Assembly: GCA_025964715.1 (NCBI GenBank) | Contig: JAOPYH010000027.1 | Span: 1-44,600, forward strand | Direction: 5' to 3' | Length of the DNA stretch: 44,600 nt | Source: Streptosporangiaceae bacterium | GTDB taxonomy: Bacteria; Actinomycetota; Actinomycetes; Streptosporangiales; Streptosporangiaceae | In this document: positions 8,347 through 17,977 of the stretch, piece by piece | How positions within the stretch are numbered: position 1 is the stretch's first letter | Layout: each line of letters starts with the position of its first letter | The notes under the pieces: model-generated | What the model saw: only the letters and a program-made list of their open reading frames with translations | What the model was told of the DNA's origin: nothing | The model's database searches: none | Translations under genes and position numbers: made by a program

Positions 8347-8958
8347 ATGGCAGCTCCCAGGCGTGGAGGCGGCCAAGGCGGCGACCGGCGGGATCGCCGA
8401 GATGACCGCCGCGGTGGCGCCGACAAGACGTCGTACACCGAGCGCGTCGTAGCGATCAACCGTGTCGCCAAGGTGGTCAAGGGTGGTCGGCGCTTCAGCT
8501 TCACCGCCCTCGTCGTCGTCGGTGACGGCAACGGCACCGTCGGCGTCGGCTACGGCAAGGCCAAGGAAGTGCCCGCGGCGATCGCCAAGGGCGTCGAAGA
8601 GGCCAAGAAGAACTTCTTCAAGGTGCCGCGTATCCAGGGCACCATCCCGCACACCAGCCAGGGTGAGGAGGCGGTGGGCGTCGTTCTGCTCAAGCCGGCC
8701 AGCCCCGGTACGGGTGTGATCGCGGGTGGCCCGGTGCGCGCCGTCCTGGAGTGCGCGGGCATCCACGACGTCCTGTCGAAGTCGCTGGGTTCGTCCAACG
8801 CCATCAACATCGTGCACGCGACGGTGGCGGCGCTCAAGCAGCTCAAGCGCCCCGAGGAGATCGCGGCCAAGCGCGGTCTGCCGATCGAGGACGTCGCCCC
8901 CGCGGCCATGCTGCGGGCCCGTGCGGCCGGGAGCGAGCCTCGGGAGGTCTCAGCGTGA
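8347..8958 (+). CDS. rpsE: 30S ribosomal protein S5
   Basis: 203 residues from the ATG at 8347, preceded by AGAGGAG. The open frame runs 66 bp further upstream, but that part overlaps rplR. An actinobacterial Gly/Arg/Asp-rich N-terminal tail (about 25 residues) precedes [37 protein letters not shown] marks the C domain. S5 acts in mRNA entry and decoding fidelity. Confidence 0.97.
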   Translation: MAAPRRGGGQGGDRRDRRDDRRGGADKTSYTERVVAINRVAKVVKGGRRFSFTALVVVGDGNGTVGVGYGKAKEVPAAIAKGVEEAKKNFFKVPRIQGTIPHTSQGEEAVGVVLLKPASPGTGVIAGGPVRAVLECAGIHDVLSKSLGSSNAINIVHATVAALKQLKRPEEIAAKRGLPIEDVAPAAMLRARAAGSEPREVSA

Positions 8959-9137
8959 GTCAGCTGAAGATCACGCAGATCAAGTCCGAGATCGGCGGCA
9001 AGCATAACCAGCGTGAGACGCTGCGCACCCTCGGGCTGAAGCGGATCGGCCAGACCGTGATCCGTGAGGACAAGCCCGAGGTGCTCGGCATGATCCGGAC
9101 GGTGGACCACCTGGTCTCCGTCGAGGAGGTCGACTGA
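8955..9137 (+). CDS. rpmD: 50S ribosomal protein L30
   Basis: 60 residues from a GTG overlapping the rpsE stop (GTGA). [19 protein letters not shown] and [17 protein letters not shown] are L30 signatures. The open frame extends upstream only as an overlap of rpsE. Confidence 0.97.
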   Translation: MSQLKITQIKSEIGGKHNQRETLRTLGLKRIGQTVIREDKPEVLGMIRTVDHLVSVEEVD

Positions 9138-9138
9138 G

Positions 9139-9591
9139 ATGAGCGACAGCTCTCCTCTGAAGGTGCATCACCTGCGCCCGGCGCCCGGGGCCAACAAGGC
9201 CAAGACGCGCAAGGGCCGTGGTGAGGCGTCCAAGGGCAAGACCGCGGGACGCGGTACCAAGGGCACGAAGGCCCGCGGCACCGTCCCCGCGGGGTTCGAA
9301 GGCGGCCAGATGCCGCTGATCCGGCGGATTCCGAAGCTCAAGGGCTTCAACAACCCGTTCCGGGTCGAATACCAGGTCGTGAACCTGAACAGGCTGGCCG
9401 AGCTCTACCCCGAGGGTGGAGAGGCCACGGCGGAGGACCTGGCGGCCAAGGGCGCGGTGCGCCGTGGCCGGCCGGTCAAGATTCTCGGCTCGGGCGACAT
9501 CTCGGTCGCGGTGCAGGTGAAGGTGCACGCCTTCTCCGCATCCGCGAAAGAGAAGATCGTCGCCGCCGGTGGTTCCGCCGACGAACTGTGA
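9139..9591 (+). CDS. rplO: 50S ribosomal protein L15
   Basis: 150 residues, one base after the rpmD stop. The Gly/Lys/Arg-rich N-terminal extension ([18 protein letters not shown]) and [19 protein letters not shown] are diagnostic. L15 is a late assembly protein threaded through 23S rRNA. It is the last gene before the gap preceding secY. Confidence 0.98.
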   Translation: MSDSSPLKVHHLRPAPGANKAKTRKGRGEASKGKTAGRGTKGTKARGTVPAGFEGGQMPLIRRIPKLKGFNNPFRVEYQVVNLNRLAELYPEGGEATAEDLAAKGAVRRGRPVKILGSGDISVAVQVKVHAFSASAKEKIVAAGGSADEL

Positions 9592-9632
9592 CCCACGGTG
9601 GCATCCGCGGGGGGACCCTTCCCCCCGTGGGT
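9591..9632 (+). terminator. Hairpins between rplO and secY
   Basis: Two mutually exclusive stems overlap: GGGGGG (9609-9614) with CCCCCC (9621-9626) around loop ACCCTT, and an outer ACCCACGG (9591-9598) with CCGTGGGT (9625-9632). The following GTGCTGTTAG is not T-rich. Partial termination or attenuation between the spc ribosomal genes and secY is plausible. secY has its own strong AGGAGGA Shine-Dalgarno. Confidence 0.4.
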
Positions 9633-9730
9633 GCTGTTAGAGTTCGACGGGCGGCGTCCACCTTGGCCACCGCCTCGATCCGTCCAACCTGGCCCGTCAG
9701 AAGTCCCAGGTCGGGATTTGCGCAGGAGGA

Positions 9731-11035
9731 ATGGTGCTGACCGCGTTCACTCGGGCATTCCGTACGCCTGACCTGCGCAAGAAACTACTGTTCACGTTGT
9801 TCATCGTCCTGGTTTTCCGGCTCGGCTCACAGCTGCCGACTCCAGGTGTGAACATCAAGGCGGTGCGCGATCTCGCGGCACAGGCCAAACAGAGCGGGTC
9901 CGGGCAGGTCTTCAAGCTGGTCGATCTCTTCAGCGGCGGTGCGCTGCTGAAGTTGTCGGTCTTCGCGCTGGGCATCATGCCGTACATCACCGCCAGCATC
10001 ATCCTGCAGCTGCTCACCGTGGTGATCCCGCGGCTTGAGACGCTGAAAAAGGAAGGCCAGGCGGGCACCACCAAGATCACGCAGTACACCCGTTATCTCA
10101 CGATCGGGTTGGCCATCCTGCAGGCGACCGGCATCGTGGCGATGGCACGTACCGGCCAGCTGTACCAGACGGCCGGCGGGCAGGACGTCCTCTACAACAA
10201 CAACCTGTTCACCATCATCACGATGGTGATATGTATGACGGCCGGCACGTCGGTGATCATGTGGCTCGGTGAGCTCATCACCGACCGCGGCATCGGCAAC
10301 GGGATGTCCATCCTCATCTTCACGCAGGTGGTCGCCGTCTTCCCGGCGCAGTTCTGGGGCATCTTCAAGGCCAAGGGCGGCTTCGTCTTCACCCTTGTCA
10401 TGGCCGTCGGACTGGCCATCATGGCCGCGGTGGTCTTCGTCGAGCAGGCGCAGCGCCGGATTCCGGTGCAGTACGCGAAACGCATGGTGGGCCGGCGGAT
10501 GTACGGCGGGACGTCGACCTACATCCCGCTCAAGGTCAACCAGGCCGGCATCATCCCGGTGATCTTCGCTTCGTCACTGACCTATCTGCCGCAACTCGCC
10601 GCGACGCTCTGGCGGGACAACAAGTTCCTGAACCAGACGCTCGCGCCCTACCTGCAGCAGAGCAACCCCTGGCACATGGCGGCGTTCTTCGCGCTCATCG
10701 TGTTCTTCACGTACTTCTACGTAGCGATCACGTTCAACCCCACTGAGATCGCCGACAACATGAAGAAGTATGGTGGGTTCATCCCGGGCATCCGTCCGGG
10801 ACGGCCGACCGCTGAATACCTCGACTACGTGCTGACGCGGATCACGACTCCCGGTGCGCTGTATCTGGGACTCATCGCGCTGATCCCCATGATCGCGTTC
10901 TCGATGCTCGGCACCTCGCAGGAGTTCGCGTTCGGTGGCACGAGCATCCTCATCGTCGTCGGCGTCGGACTGGATACCGTGAAGCAGATCGAGAGCCAAC
11001 TGCAGCAGCGCAACTACGAGGGCTTCCTGCGGTAG
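9731..11035 (+). CDS. secY: Protein translocase subunit SecY
   Basis: 434 residues, the channel of the Sec translocon in the cytoplasmic membrane, working with SecE, SecG, SecA and Fts[19 protein letters not shown] leads into TM1; about ten hydrophobic segments follow, with TM2 preceded by [19 protein letters not shown] and the cytoplasmic loop [26 protein letters not shown] lies 2 bases before the ATG GTG pair, so the second codon (GTG at 9734) may also start. Stop TAG overlaps the GTG of adk. Confidence 0.98.
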   Translation: MVLTAFTRAFRTPDLRKKLLFTLFIVLVFRLGSQLPTPGVNIKAVRDLAAQAKQSGSGQVFKLVDLFSGGALLKLSVFALGIMPYITASIILQLLTVVIPRLETLKKEGQAGTTKITQYTRYLTIGLAILQATGIVAMARTGQLYQTAGGQDVLYNNNLFTIITMVICMTAGTSVIMWLGELITDRGIGNGMSILIFTQVVAVFPAQFWGIFKAKGGFVFTLVMAVGLAIMAAVVFVEQAQRRIPVQYAKRMVGRRMYGGTSTYIPLKVNQAGIIPVIFASSLTYLPQLAATLWRDNKFLNQTLAPYLQQSNPWHMAAFFALIVFFTYFYVAITFNPTEIADNMKKYGGFIPGIRPGRPTAEYLDYVLTRITTPGALYLGLIALIPMIAFSMLGTSQEFAFGGTSILIVVGVGLDTVKQIESQLQQRNYEGFLR

Positions 11036-11685
11036 TGCGTATCGTGCTCGTGGGTCCCCCCGGAGCGGGCAAGGGGACACAGGCCCAGTTCATCGCATCG
11101 CACCTGTCCATCCCGAAGATCTCGACAGGTGACATCTTCCGTGCCAACGTGAGCGGCGGTACGCCGCTCGGCCAGAAGGCCAAGGCCTACATGGACCGGG
11201 GTGATCTCGTCCCGGACGAGGTCACCATCGCCATGGTCCGCGACCGGCTGGCCGAGGACGACGCCAGGGAGGGCTTCCTCCTCGACGGCTTCCCGCGCAA
11301 CGTGCCGCAGGCCGAGACGCTCAAGAAGATCCTGTCCGAGTGGGACGCCAGGGTGGATCTCGTCCTCGAGCTCGTCGTCGACGAGGACGAGGTCGTACGC
11401 CGGCTGTCCGGGCGCAGGACCTGCAGCGAGTGCGGCCGCATCTGGCACGTCATGTTCGACGACAAGAAGGACGACGTCTGCGACGACTGCGGTGGGCAGC
11501 TGTTCCAGCGCGACGACGACAAAGAGGAGACCATCCGGCACCGGCTGGAGGTCTACACGGAACAGACCGCGCCTCTCGTGTCGTTCTATGCAGATGAGGG
11601 CAACCTGGTAGGCATCGACGCCACCGGCCCGGTCGAGGAGGTCACCGAGCGCGCACTCGCCGCGCTCCGTCCCCTCGCCAGGTGA
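11035..11685 (+). CDS. adk: Adenylate kinase, zinc-lid form
   Basis: 216 residues; interconverts ATP + AMP and 2 ADP in the cytoplasm. GTG start overlaps the secY stop (TAGTG). The P-loop GPPGAGKGT is at residues 7-15, LDGFPRN at about 83-89. The long LID domain carries four cysteines (130, 133, 149, 152) in two CxxC pairs, which form a structural zinc site in this type. The secY-adk-map order is conserved widely in bacteria. Confidence 0.98.
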   Translation: MRIVLVGPPGAGKGTQAQFIASHLSIPKISTGDIFRANVSGGTPLGQKAKAYMDRGDLVPDEVTIAMVRDRLAEDDAREGFLLDGFPRNVPQAETLKKILSEWDARVDLVLELVVDEDEVVRRLSGRRTCSECGRIWHVMFDDKKDDVCDDCGGQLFQRDDDKEETIRHRLEVYTEQTAPLVSFYADEGNLVGIDATGPVEEVTERALAALRPLAR

Positions 11686-11712
11686 GCCCCCCAGTCAACC
11701 CGGGAGCGGAGT

Positions 11713-12543
11713 GTGTGGAAGAGGCGTAGGCCGGCGATCCAGATCAAGAGCGCGGAGCAGATCGAGCTCATGCGCGCTGCGGGCCTCGTGGTAGGCACCA
11801 CGCTGGACCGGCTCAGAGAGGCCGTGAAGCCCGGCATCACCACGGCGGACCTCGACGACATCGCCGAGGACTCCATCCGCTCAGCGGGCGCCACGCCGTC
11901 GTTCAAGGGCTACCAGGGTTTCCCAGCGTCGATCTGCGCGTCGGTGAACGAGGAGATCGTGCACGGCATCCCCAACGCGCGCAAGGTGCTGGGTGAGGGT
12001 GACATCGTCTCGATCGACTGCGGTGCCATCGTCGACGGCTGGCACGGCGACTCGGCGATCACCGTCGCGGTCGGGGACATCACCTCGGAGCAGCAGCGGC
12101 TGATCGATGTCTGCGAGGAGGCCATGTGGCACGGCCTCGCGGCCGGCCGGGTGGGAGCCAGGCTGAGCGACATCAGCCATGCCGTCGAGGCCTACATCCG
12201 GGCTCAGGGGGATTACGGCATCGTCGAGGGCTACACCGGGCACGGCATCGGCACCGAGATGCACATGGACCCACCCGTCCCGAACCACGGCCCGCCCGGT
12301 CTGGGCCCCGAGCTGGTGCCGGGCATGTGCTTCGCGGTAGAGCCCATGGTCAACCTGGGGTCGCGGCACACCTGGGAGCTCGAGGACGGCTGGACCGTGG
12401 TGACCCAGGACGGACGGCACTCGGCGCACTTCGAGCACACGTTCGCGGTGACCGAGGACGGCCCGTGGGTGCTCACCTCGCTGGACGGCGGTCGTGACCG
12501 GATCGCGGAACTCACCGGCGGGGCGGAGCGTCCTACTGTGTAG
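11713..12543 (+). CDS. map: Methionine aminopeptidase, type I
   Basis: 276 residues; removes the initiator methionine. The metal-binding ligands lie in recognisable motifs: VSIDCGAIVDGWHGDSA, TGHGIGTEMHMDP, CFAVEPMV and SAHFEHTFAVTEDG. The GTG start at 11713 follows GGGAGCGGA; a GTG two bases earlier is out of frame. It is the last member of the secY block before two unrelated small genes. Confidence 0.97.
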   Translation: MWKRRRPAIQIKSAEQIELMRAAGLVVGTTLDRLREAVKPGITTADLDDIAEDSIRSAGATPSFKGYQGFPASICASVNEEIVHGIPNARKVLGEGDIVSIDCGAIVDGWHGDSAITVAVGDITSEQQRLIDVCEEAMWHGLAAGRVGARLSDISHAVEAYIRAQGDYGIVEGYTGHGIGTEMHMDPPVPNHGPPGLGPELVPGMCFAVEPMVNLGSRHTWELEDGWTVVTQDGRHSAHFEHTFAVTEDGPWVLTSLDGGRDRIAELTGGAERPTV

Positions 12544-12578
12544 CGTTCGTCCTACGGGGTGAAGGAGGTCCGGCCGCC

Positions 12579-13016
12579 ATGCCGTTGAACCCGGAGATGC
12601 GGGCGTCCGACGCCGATCGCGACCGGGTCGCGACGGCGCTGCGCGAGCACTGCGCGCAGGGCCGGATCAGCATGGACGAGCTGCACGAGCGGCTGGACGC
12701 GACCTACGCGGCCAAGACCCTGGGCGCGTTGCACGACGTCACCGCCGACCTTCCCGAGATGGATCTGTACGACCTGCCGGTTCCCGCGACCCGCAGGGCC
12801 GGCATGGCGCCGGTCCACGGCCGTGGCGTCGGCCTGCACAACGCCGCCCTGTCGGGCTGGGCCGGTTACGCCTCGGTCAACCTGATGCTGGTCATCATCT
12901 GGGTCATCTCCTGTGTGGCCAGCGCCGAGCTGCTCTTCCCCTGGTGGATCTGGGTGGCCGGCCCCTGGGGTGCGGTCCTGGCCACCCGCACGATCTTCGG
13001 CCCGAGGCACCACTGA
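12579..13016 (+). CDS. DUF1707 domain membrane protein
   Basis: 145 residues. The N-terminal half (MRASDADRDRVATALREH through about residue 60) matches DUF1707, a short helical domain common in actinobacteria. The C-terminal half has two hydrophobic segments (about 88-110 and 115-135, around LMLVIIWVISCVAS and WWIWVAGPWGAVLA) like the 2TM domain often attached to DUF1707. A strong GAAGGAGG lies upstream of the ATG. Role unknown; probably cytoplasmic-membrane associated. It ends two bases before a convergent gene. Confidence 0.85.
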   Translation: MPLNPEMRASDADRDRVATALREHCAQGRISMDELHERLDATYAAKTLGALHDVTADLPEMDLYDLPVPATRRAGMAPVHGRGVGLHNAALSGWAGYASVNLMLVIIWVISCVASAELLFPWWIWVAGPWGAVLATRTIFGPRHH

Positions 13017-13017
13017 C

Positions 13018-13575
13018 TCAGGCGGTTGCGCGTACGGCCGAGGCCAGTGCCGACACCATGGTCAGGGGTTCCGGCGCCACCTGCGGGACGATCTCGCGAA
13101 GCGCCAGCCAGCCGTTGATGGCACGTGAGGTGGGGCCGGCCTCGCGGATCTGCGGGTCGTCGATGCCGTACCAGGCCGCGACCTGGGACCACCGCCACAG
13201 CCGGTGGCGCGGGGTCATGGTCTCCGAGGCGGGGAAGTGCCCGGGGCCTCGCGCGCCTTTGATCGACAGCCGTACGGACTCGATCGTGCGGCCGACCCGC
13301 TCGGCGATGTCGCGCATCGACAACAGGGGGTCGGCCTCGACCCGCAGGACGCGCAGGCCGGGCGCGCTGGCCTCGACGTGGCCGATCACCTCCATGACCG
13401 CGGCCGCCAGGGAGCAGGCGTCCCAGGAACATCCGGCCTGGCCGGTGTGCTCGGCCTGCTCGGCGTCGGGGACGAAACCGACGGTCACGTCGCCGCGGGT
13501 ACGCTGGAACAGCGGGTCGAGCTCCGGCTCGAAGAGGGGACGACTGAGGACGAGCTCGAAGTCATAGCCCGGCAT
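13018..13575 (-). CDS. Conserved hypothetical protein with putative helix-turn-helix
   Basis: 185 residues from the ATG at 13575, chosen because GAGGAGGA lies 5-12 bp upstream; the open frame extends further but has no better start. The C-terminal half has RDIAERVGRTIESVRLSIKG, which reads like a helix-turn-helix, followed by RHRLWRWSQVAAWYGI, a pattern seen in actinobacterial proteins where a DNA-binding helix precedes a Trp-rich segment. The N-terminal half contains several acidic residues and no recognised domain. It points against the ribosomal genes. A regulatory role is inference. Confidence 0.75.
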   Translation of the reverse strand: MPGYDFELVLSRPLFEPELDPLFQRTRGDVTVGFVPDAEQAEHTGQAGCSWDACSLAAAVMEVIGHVEASAPGLRVLRVEADPLLSMRDIAERVGRTIESVRLSIKGARGPGHFPASETMTPRHRLWRWSQVAAWYGIDDPQIREAGPTSRAINGWLALREIVPQVAPEPLTMVSALASAVRATA

Positions 13576-13897
13576 GCCGTTCCTCCTCGTGCGGACAGCC
13601 CGTTGGCAACCTGCAACCAGCGTACGACCTGGGGAACGGCCAGTGCAGCGGCGATGTCCAACCGGTGCCACCCGGCGCCCGAATCCCCGGCTGAGATGTG
13701 CGACAATTTCGCATTGAGCGACCGGGTGACGTACACTCCTGTGTCGGTCCACTTTCGATGCCCTACGCGTGCGCGTCTGCGTCAGCCCAGGGTGCTCGTC
13801 AGACGCGAGAGATCGTGTGCCCCTCAGCAGGGGCGTGCGGGGGGCATGCCCTCCGCGGGACCGATCCCCAGATGACGACCAGCGAAACGCGGAGGAT
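13576..13897 (+). promoter_or_regulatory. infA leader and promoter region
   Basis: 322 bp without a gene. Because the preceding gene is on the other strand, infA must be transcribed from here. A possible -10 TACACT lies at 13732-13737, with a weak -35 (TCGCAT, 13709-13714) 17 bp upstream. The leader of about 155 nt contains a CCCCT/AGGGG hairpin near 13821-13834 and ends with GGAGG six bases before the infA ATG. The promoter assignment is tentative. Confidence 0.4.
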
Positions 13898-14119
13898 ATG
13901 GCCAAGAAAGAAGGGGCCATTGAGATCGAAGGCGTCGTTGTCGAGTCGCTCCCGAACGCGATGTTCCGGGTGCAGCTGGACAACGGGCACAAGGTCCTCG
14001 CCCACATCAGCGGCAAGATGCGGATGCACTACATCCGGATCCTGCCGGACGACCGCGTCGTCGTGGAGCTGAGTCCCTACGACCTCACGCGTGGTCGGAT
14101 CGTCTACCGCTACAAGTAA
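13898..14119 (+). CDS. infA: Translation initiation factor IF-1
   Basis: 73 residues, the exact family length. [19 protein letters not shown] and the end [12 protein letters not shown] are invariant features of this OB-fold protein, which blocks the A site during initiation. GGAGG lies upstream of the ATG at 13898; the open frame extends upstream but the IF-1 N terminus fixes the start. Confidence 0.98.
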   Translation: MAKKEGAIEIEGVVVESLPNAMFRVQLDNGHKVLAHISGKMRMHYIRILPDDRVVVELSPYDLTRGRIVYRYK

Positions 14120-14185
14120 ACCTACTGGGGTTGCCTTCTCCACTTCTCGGCGAAGCGGGGACGACCCTGTATCGAGGAGACTCCA

Positions 14186-14299
14186 GTGAAGGTCAAGCCG
14201 AGCGTCAAGAAGATCTGCATGAAGTGCCGGATCATCCGCCGTCACGGCCGGGTCATGGTGATCTGCCCGGACCCGCGGCACAAGCAGCGCCAAGGCTGA
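14186..14299 (+). CDS. rpmJ: 50S ribosomal protein L36, zinc-binding type
   Basis: 37 codons from a GTG at 14186 with GAGGAGA upstream. The sequence starts [14 protein letters not shown], and the zinc ligands are Cys11, Cys14, Cys27 and His32. It ends RHKQRQG with TGA. This is the usual position between infA and rpsM. Confidence 0.97.
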   Translation: MKVKPSVKKICMKCRIIRRHGRVMVICPDPRHKQRQG

Positions 14300-14304
14300 G
14301 TGGG

Positions 14305-14324
14305 CGCCGGAGCACGCTCCGGCG
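14305..14324 (+). terminator. Hairpin after rpmJ
   Basis: CGCCGGAG (14305-14312), loop CACG, CTCCGGCG (14317-14324) is an 8-bp perfect stem, followed at once by a second GGAGC/GCTCC stem. There is no T tract. The 246-bp gap to rpsM also has a CCCCGG/CCGGGG stem near 14461-14480. Attenuation or RNA processing is more likely than full termination. Confidence 0.35.
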
Positions 14325-14545
14325 GAGCACCCGCTCCGGGGTCGGAACAGGCCCCAGTACGACAAGTGCCAGTACAAGAAAAAGATACGCGTCGCAACTC
14401 TCGCGCCGCCTCGCCGTACGCCTCTACGGAGTCGTACGGCACAGCTGTGAGAGAGGGACCCCCGGTCGGAGGCCGGGGCCCGCGCCCGGGCAGGGGCGGG
14501 ACGGTGGCGCGTCAGACCTCCGCGACATGAAGGGAACTGCCCGAC

Positions 14546-14926
14546 GTGGCACGCCTCGTTGGTGTCGACCTCCCGCGCGACAAGCGCCTAGAGGTCGCAC
14601 TCACCTATATCTACGGCCTCGGCCGTACACGCGCGCTGGAAACCCTGAGCGAGACCGGGATCAGCGGTGACCTGCGGGTCCACCAGATCGGCGACGACGA
14701 GCTGGTCCAGCTGCGTGACTGGATCGAAGGCAACTACAAGGTCGAAGGCGACCTGCGCCGTGAGATCCAGGCCGACATCCGACGCAAGATCGAGATCGGG
14801 TGCTACCAGGGCATCCGGCACCGCCGCGGTCTGCCCGTCCACGGTCAGCGCACACAGACCAACGCGCGCACCCGTAAGGGCAAGAAGAAGACCGTGGCCG
14901 GCAAGAAGAAGACCGGCAAGAAGTAG
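14546..14926 (+). CDS. rpsM: 30S ribosomal protein S13
   Basis: 126 residues from a GTG start with GAAGGGA upstream. [19 protein letters not shown] and [19 protein letters not shown] are S13 signatures; the basic tail [14 protein letters not shown] contacts P-site tRNA. Stop is TAG. First gene of the alpha operon core. Confidence 0.98.
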   Translation: MARLVGVDLPRDKRLEVALTYIYGLGRTRALETLSETGISGDLRVHQIGDDELVQLRDWIEGNYKVEGDLRREIQADIRRKIEIGCYQGIRHRRGLPVHGQRTQTNARTRKGKKKTVAGKKKTGKK

Positions 14927-14993
14927 CCCGGCCGGGGCTCCGCCCGGCGCGGGCCCCCGCAGGGACCGATGACCTCAGGAGTAAAGAGAGCAG

Positions 14994-15395
14994 ATGCCTC
15001 CGAAGAGCCGAGTCGGCGCCAAGAAGGTGCGCCGCAAGGAAAAGAAGAACATCGCGCACGGGCACGCCCACATCAAGAGCACGTTCAACAACACCATCGT
15101 CACGATCACCGACCCCATGGGCAACGTGATCACTTGGGCCTCCTCCGGCCACGTGGGCTTCAAGGGCTCGCGTAAGTCGACGCCGTTCGCCGCCCAGCAG
15201 GCAGCCGAGTCCTGCGCCCGCCGCGCCATGGAGCACGGCATGCGCAAGGTCGATGTCTTCGTGAAGGGCCCGGGCTCGGGCCGCGAGACCGCCATCCGTT
15301 CGCTGCAGGCGACCGGCCTCGAGGTGGGCTCGATCCAGGACGTCACCCCTGTGCCGCACAACGGTTGCCGGCCGCCGAAGCGCCGCCGGGTCTGA
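14994..15395 (+). CDS. rpsK: 30S ribosomal protein S11
   Basis: 133 residues; [19 protein letters not shown] and the end [17 protein letters not shown] are diagnostic. S11 is on the 30S platform near the mRNA exit. AGGAG lies 14 bp before the ATG. Confidence 0.98.
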   Translation: MPPKSRVGAKKVRRKEKKNIAHGHAHIKSTFNNTIVTITDPMGNVITWASSGHVGFKGSRKSTPFAAQQAAESCARRAMEHGMRKVDVFVKGPGSGRETAIRSLQATGLEVGSIQDVTPVPHNGCRPPKRRRV

Positions 15396-15410
15396 GAGGT
15401 TTACGAAGAG

Positions 15411-16037
15411 ATGGCTCGATACACCGGTGCCGACTGCAAGCTGTGCCGTCGCGAGAAGATGAAGCTGTTCCTCAAGGGCAGCAAGTGCATGGGGCCCAAG
15501 TGCCCTATCGAGATCCGGCCCTACCCTCCGGGTGAGCACGGCCGCGGTCGCCCCAAGGAGACCGAGTACCTCCTCCAGTTGCGGGAGAAGCAGAAGGCCC
15601 GCCGCATCTACGGGATACTCGAGAAGCAGTTCAGCAACTACTACAAAGAGGCCAACCGCAGGCAGGGCAAGACGGGTGAGAACCTGCTGGGCCTGCTCGA
15701 GCGGCGTCTCGACAACGTGGTCTACCGCGCCGGCTTCGCCAAGAGCCGCGACATGGCCCGTCAGATGATCCGCCACGGTCACTTCCTGGTGAACGGTCAC
15801 AAGGTCGACATCCCGTCGTTCCTGGTGAGTGAGCGGGACATCATCGAGGTACGGCCGAAGTCCATCGAGGACACTCCGTTCGCGGTGGCCCGCGCCGAGG
15901 CCGGCGACCGTCAGGTGCCGGCGTGGCTCGAGGTCATCTCCGAGCAGATGCGCGTCCTCGTGCACGCGCTTCCGGTCCGGCAGCAGATCGACACGCCGGT
16001 TCAGGAGCAGCTGATCGTCGAGCTCTACTCCAAGTAA
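15411..16037 (+). CDS. rpsD: 30S ribosomal protein S4, zinc-binding type
   Basis: 208 residues. Cys9, Cys12, Cys26 and Cys31 form the N-terminal zinc knuckle of the C+ type. The S4 RNA-binding domain starts near residue 95 ([19 protein letters not shown]). S4 is a primary 16S assembly protein, and represses the alpha operon in E. coli. Confidence 0.98.
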   Translation: MARYTGADCKLCRREKMKLFLKGSKCMGPKCPIEIRPYPPGEHGRGRPKETEYLLQLREKQKARRIYGILEKQFSNYYKEANRRQGKTGENLLGLLERRLDNVVYRAGFAKSRDMARQMIRHGHFLVNGHKVDIPSFLVSERDIIEVRPKSIEDTPFAVARAEAGDRQVPAWLEVISEQMRVLVHALPVRQQIDTPVQEQLIVELYSK

Positions 16038-16048
16038 GGGCTCCTGCT

Positions 16049-16079
16049 CCGGGGCGGTGGGGAACACCCACCGCCCCGG
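16049..16079 (+). terminator. Strong hairpin between rpsD and rpoA
   Basis: CCGGGGCGGTGGG (16049-16061), loop GAACA, CCCACCGCCCCGG (16067-16079) is a perfect 13-bp stem. GACCAGCACAAA follows, so there is no T tract. It lies in the 133-bp gap before rpoA, which has an AAGGAAG Shine-Dalgarno. It could attenuate transcription or set a processing point that separates S4 from RNA polymerase alpha output. Confidence 0.5.
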
Positions 16080-16170
16080 GACCAGCACAAACCTTCTCCG
16101 GCGGGTACGTTCGGAGGAGGCGAGAAGACACGCGGCAGTCAAATAGCGGGCGCCGCGGGAAGGAAGACCC

Positions 16171-17184
16171 ATGCTCATCGCTCAGCGTCCTACCCTCACC
16201 GAAGAGCAGGTCGACGAGTTCCGGTCCCGGTTCACCATCGAGCCGCTGGAGCCGGGCTTCGGCTACACGATCGGCAACTCGCTGCGTCGTACGCTCCTGT
16301 CCTCGATCCCCGGTGCGGCTGTCACCAGCATCCGGGTCGAGGGTGTCCTGCACGAGTTCACCACCGTGCCCGGGGTCAAGGAGGACGTCACCGACGTCAT
16401 CCTGAACCTCAAGGAGCTCGTCGTCTCCTCGGAGCACGACGAGCCCGTCGTGATGTATCTGCGCAAGCAGGGCCCCGGTGCGGTGACCGCGGCGGACATC
16501 GCGCCGCCGGCCGGCGTCGAGGTGCACAACCCAGACCTCCACATCGCCACGCTGAACAACAAGGCGAAGCTGGAGATGGAACTCACCGTCGAGCGGGGCC
16601 GTGGCTATGTCTCCGCTGCGCAGAACAAGCAGCCGGGCCAGGAGATCGGCCGGATTCCGATCGACTCCATCTACTCCCCGGTGATGAAGGTCACGTACAA
16701 GGTCGAGGCGACCCGAGTCGAGCAGCGCACCGACTTCGACCGTCTGATCCTGGACGTCGAGACCAAGCCGTCGATGCTTCCGCGTGACTCGGTGGCCAGC
16801 GCGGGCAAGACCCTGGTCGAGCTGTTCGGGCTGGCCCGTGAGCTCAACGTCGAGGCCGAGGGCATCGACATGGGCCCGTCGCCGACGGACGCCGCGCTCG
16901 CGGCGGACCTGGCGCTGCCCATCGAGGAGCTCAACCTCACGGTCCGGTCCTACAACTGCCTGAAGCGCGAGGGCATCCACTCCGTGGGCGAGCTCGTGGC
17001 CCGCAGTGAGCAGGACCTGCTCGACATAAGGAACTTCGGGGCCAAGTCCATCGAAGAGGTCAAGCAGAAGCTCATCGAGATGGGCCTGTCGCTGACGGAC
17101 TCCCCGCCCGGGTTCGACCCGAGCGCGGCGGCGGACAACTACGGCGACGACGACCAGAGCTACGCCGAGACCGAGCAGTACTAA
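16171..17184 (+). CDS. rpoA: DNA-directed RNA polymerase subunit alpha
   Basis: 337 residues. The N-terminal assembly domain includes [20 protein letters not shown] (about residues 29-48), and the C-terminal domain (about 250-315) includes [15 protein letters not shown] and [17 protein letters not shown], the helix-hairpin-helix that contacts UP elements and activators. An acidic tail ([12 protein letters not shown]) ends the protein. Normal order between rpsD and rplQ. Confidence 0.99.
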   Translation: MLIAQRPTLTEEQVDEFRSRFTIEPLEPGFGYTIGNSLRRTLLSSIPGAAVTSIRVEGVLHEFTTVPGVKEDVTDVILNLKELVVSSEHDEPVVMYLRKQGPGAVTAADIAPPAGVEVHNPDLHIATLNNKAKLEMELTVERGRGYVSAAQNKQPGQEIGRIPIDSIYSPVMKVTYKVEATRVEQRTDFDRLILDVETKPSMLPRDSVASAGKTLVELFGLARELNVEAEGIDMGPSPTDAALAADLALPIEELNLTVRSYNCLKREGIHSVGELVARSEQDLLDIRNFGAKSIEEVKQKLIEMGLSLTDSPPGFDPSAAADNYGDDDQSYAETEQY

Positions 17185-17276
17185 GCAATCAGCTATCGGC
17201 GGCGCCACTCCCGGCGTCGCCGGACTGACATCGGTACCTCATACGGCCGGTGCAGGCGGAACAGGAGAAACAAGCC

Positions 17277-17807
17277 ATGCCGAAACCCACCAAGGGTGCA
17301 CGTCTCGGTGGCAGCGCGGCGCACGAGCGGCTCATGCTGGCGAACCTCGCCGCATCGCTGTTCGAGCACGGCCGCATCAAGACGACCGAGACCAGGGCCC
17401 GGAGGGTTCGCCCGCTGGCGGAGAAGCTGATCACCAAGGCACGGCGCGGCGACATCGCGTCGAGGCGCCAGGTGATCGCGGTGATCAGGGACAAGGACGT
17501 CGTCCACACTCTCTTCGCCGAGATCGGCCCGCGGTTCGAGAACCGCAACGGTGGATACACGCGGATCACCAAGGTGGGACCGCGTAAGGGCGACAACGCC
17601 CCGATGGCCGTGATCGAGCTCGTCGAGGAGACCCTGGCGGCTTCCACCACCACCGCCAAGGCGGCCCCGGCGCAGGCCGCTGAGCCGGCTCCGGCGACCG
17701 AGGAGACGGCCGAGGCCACCACGGAGGCCACGCCGGCCGACGAGACCGCGGCCGAGGAGACCAAGAGCGACAAGCCCGAGGCCGACCAGCCCGAGGGTGC
17801 GAAGTAA
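17277..17807 (+). CDS. rplQ: 50S ribosomal protein L17 with acidic tail
   Basis: 176 residues from the ATG at 17277, chosen for the AGGAG upstream and the family start [19 protein letters not shown]. The frame is open 27 bp further upstream. The L17 core ends near residue 115 ([12 protein letters not shown]); the remaining 60 residues are Ala/Glu/Thr-rich, acidic and low-complexity. L17 is at the exit-tunnel surface. It ends the operon. Confidence 0.97.
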   Translation: MPKPTKGARLGGSAAHERLMLANLAASLFEHGRIKTTETRARRVRPLAEKLITKARRGDIASRRQVIAVIRDKDVVHTLFAEIGPRFENRNGGYTRITKVGPRKGDNAPMAVIELVEETLAASTTTAKAAPAQAAEPAPATEETAEATTEATPADETAAEETKSDKPEADQPEGAK

Positions 17808-17827
17808 GGTCTTTGCTCGACGCGACC

Positions 17828-17868
17828 GAGCCCGCCGCTCCCGATACGGGACGGCGGGCTCCGTCTTT
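17828..17868 (+). terminator. Intrinsic terminator after rplQ
   Basis: GAGCCCGCCG (17828-17837) pairs with CGGCGGGCTC (17852-17861), extended inwards by TCCC/GGGA after one bulged base, and is followed by CGTCTTT. This is the clearest terminator of the ribosomal superoperon in the window. Confidence 0.85.
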
Positions 17869-17977
17869 GAAAGACTGATCCCATGGTCAGGACACGGGGC
17901 GCAGCGAGCGTCAGGGGAGTGGTGCCGGTGTATGCGCCCGGTGATCATGGGGATCCATCGTGCGAGAGGCACAGCGA

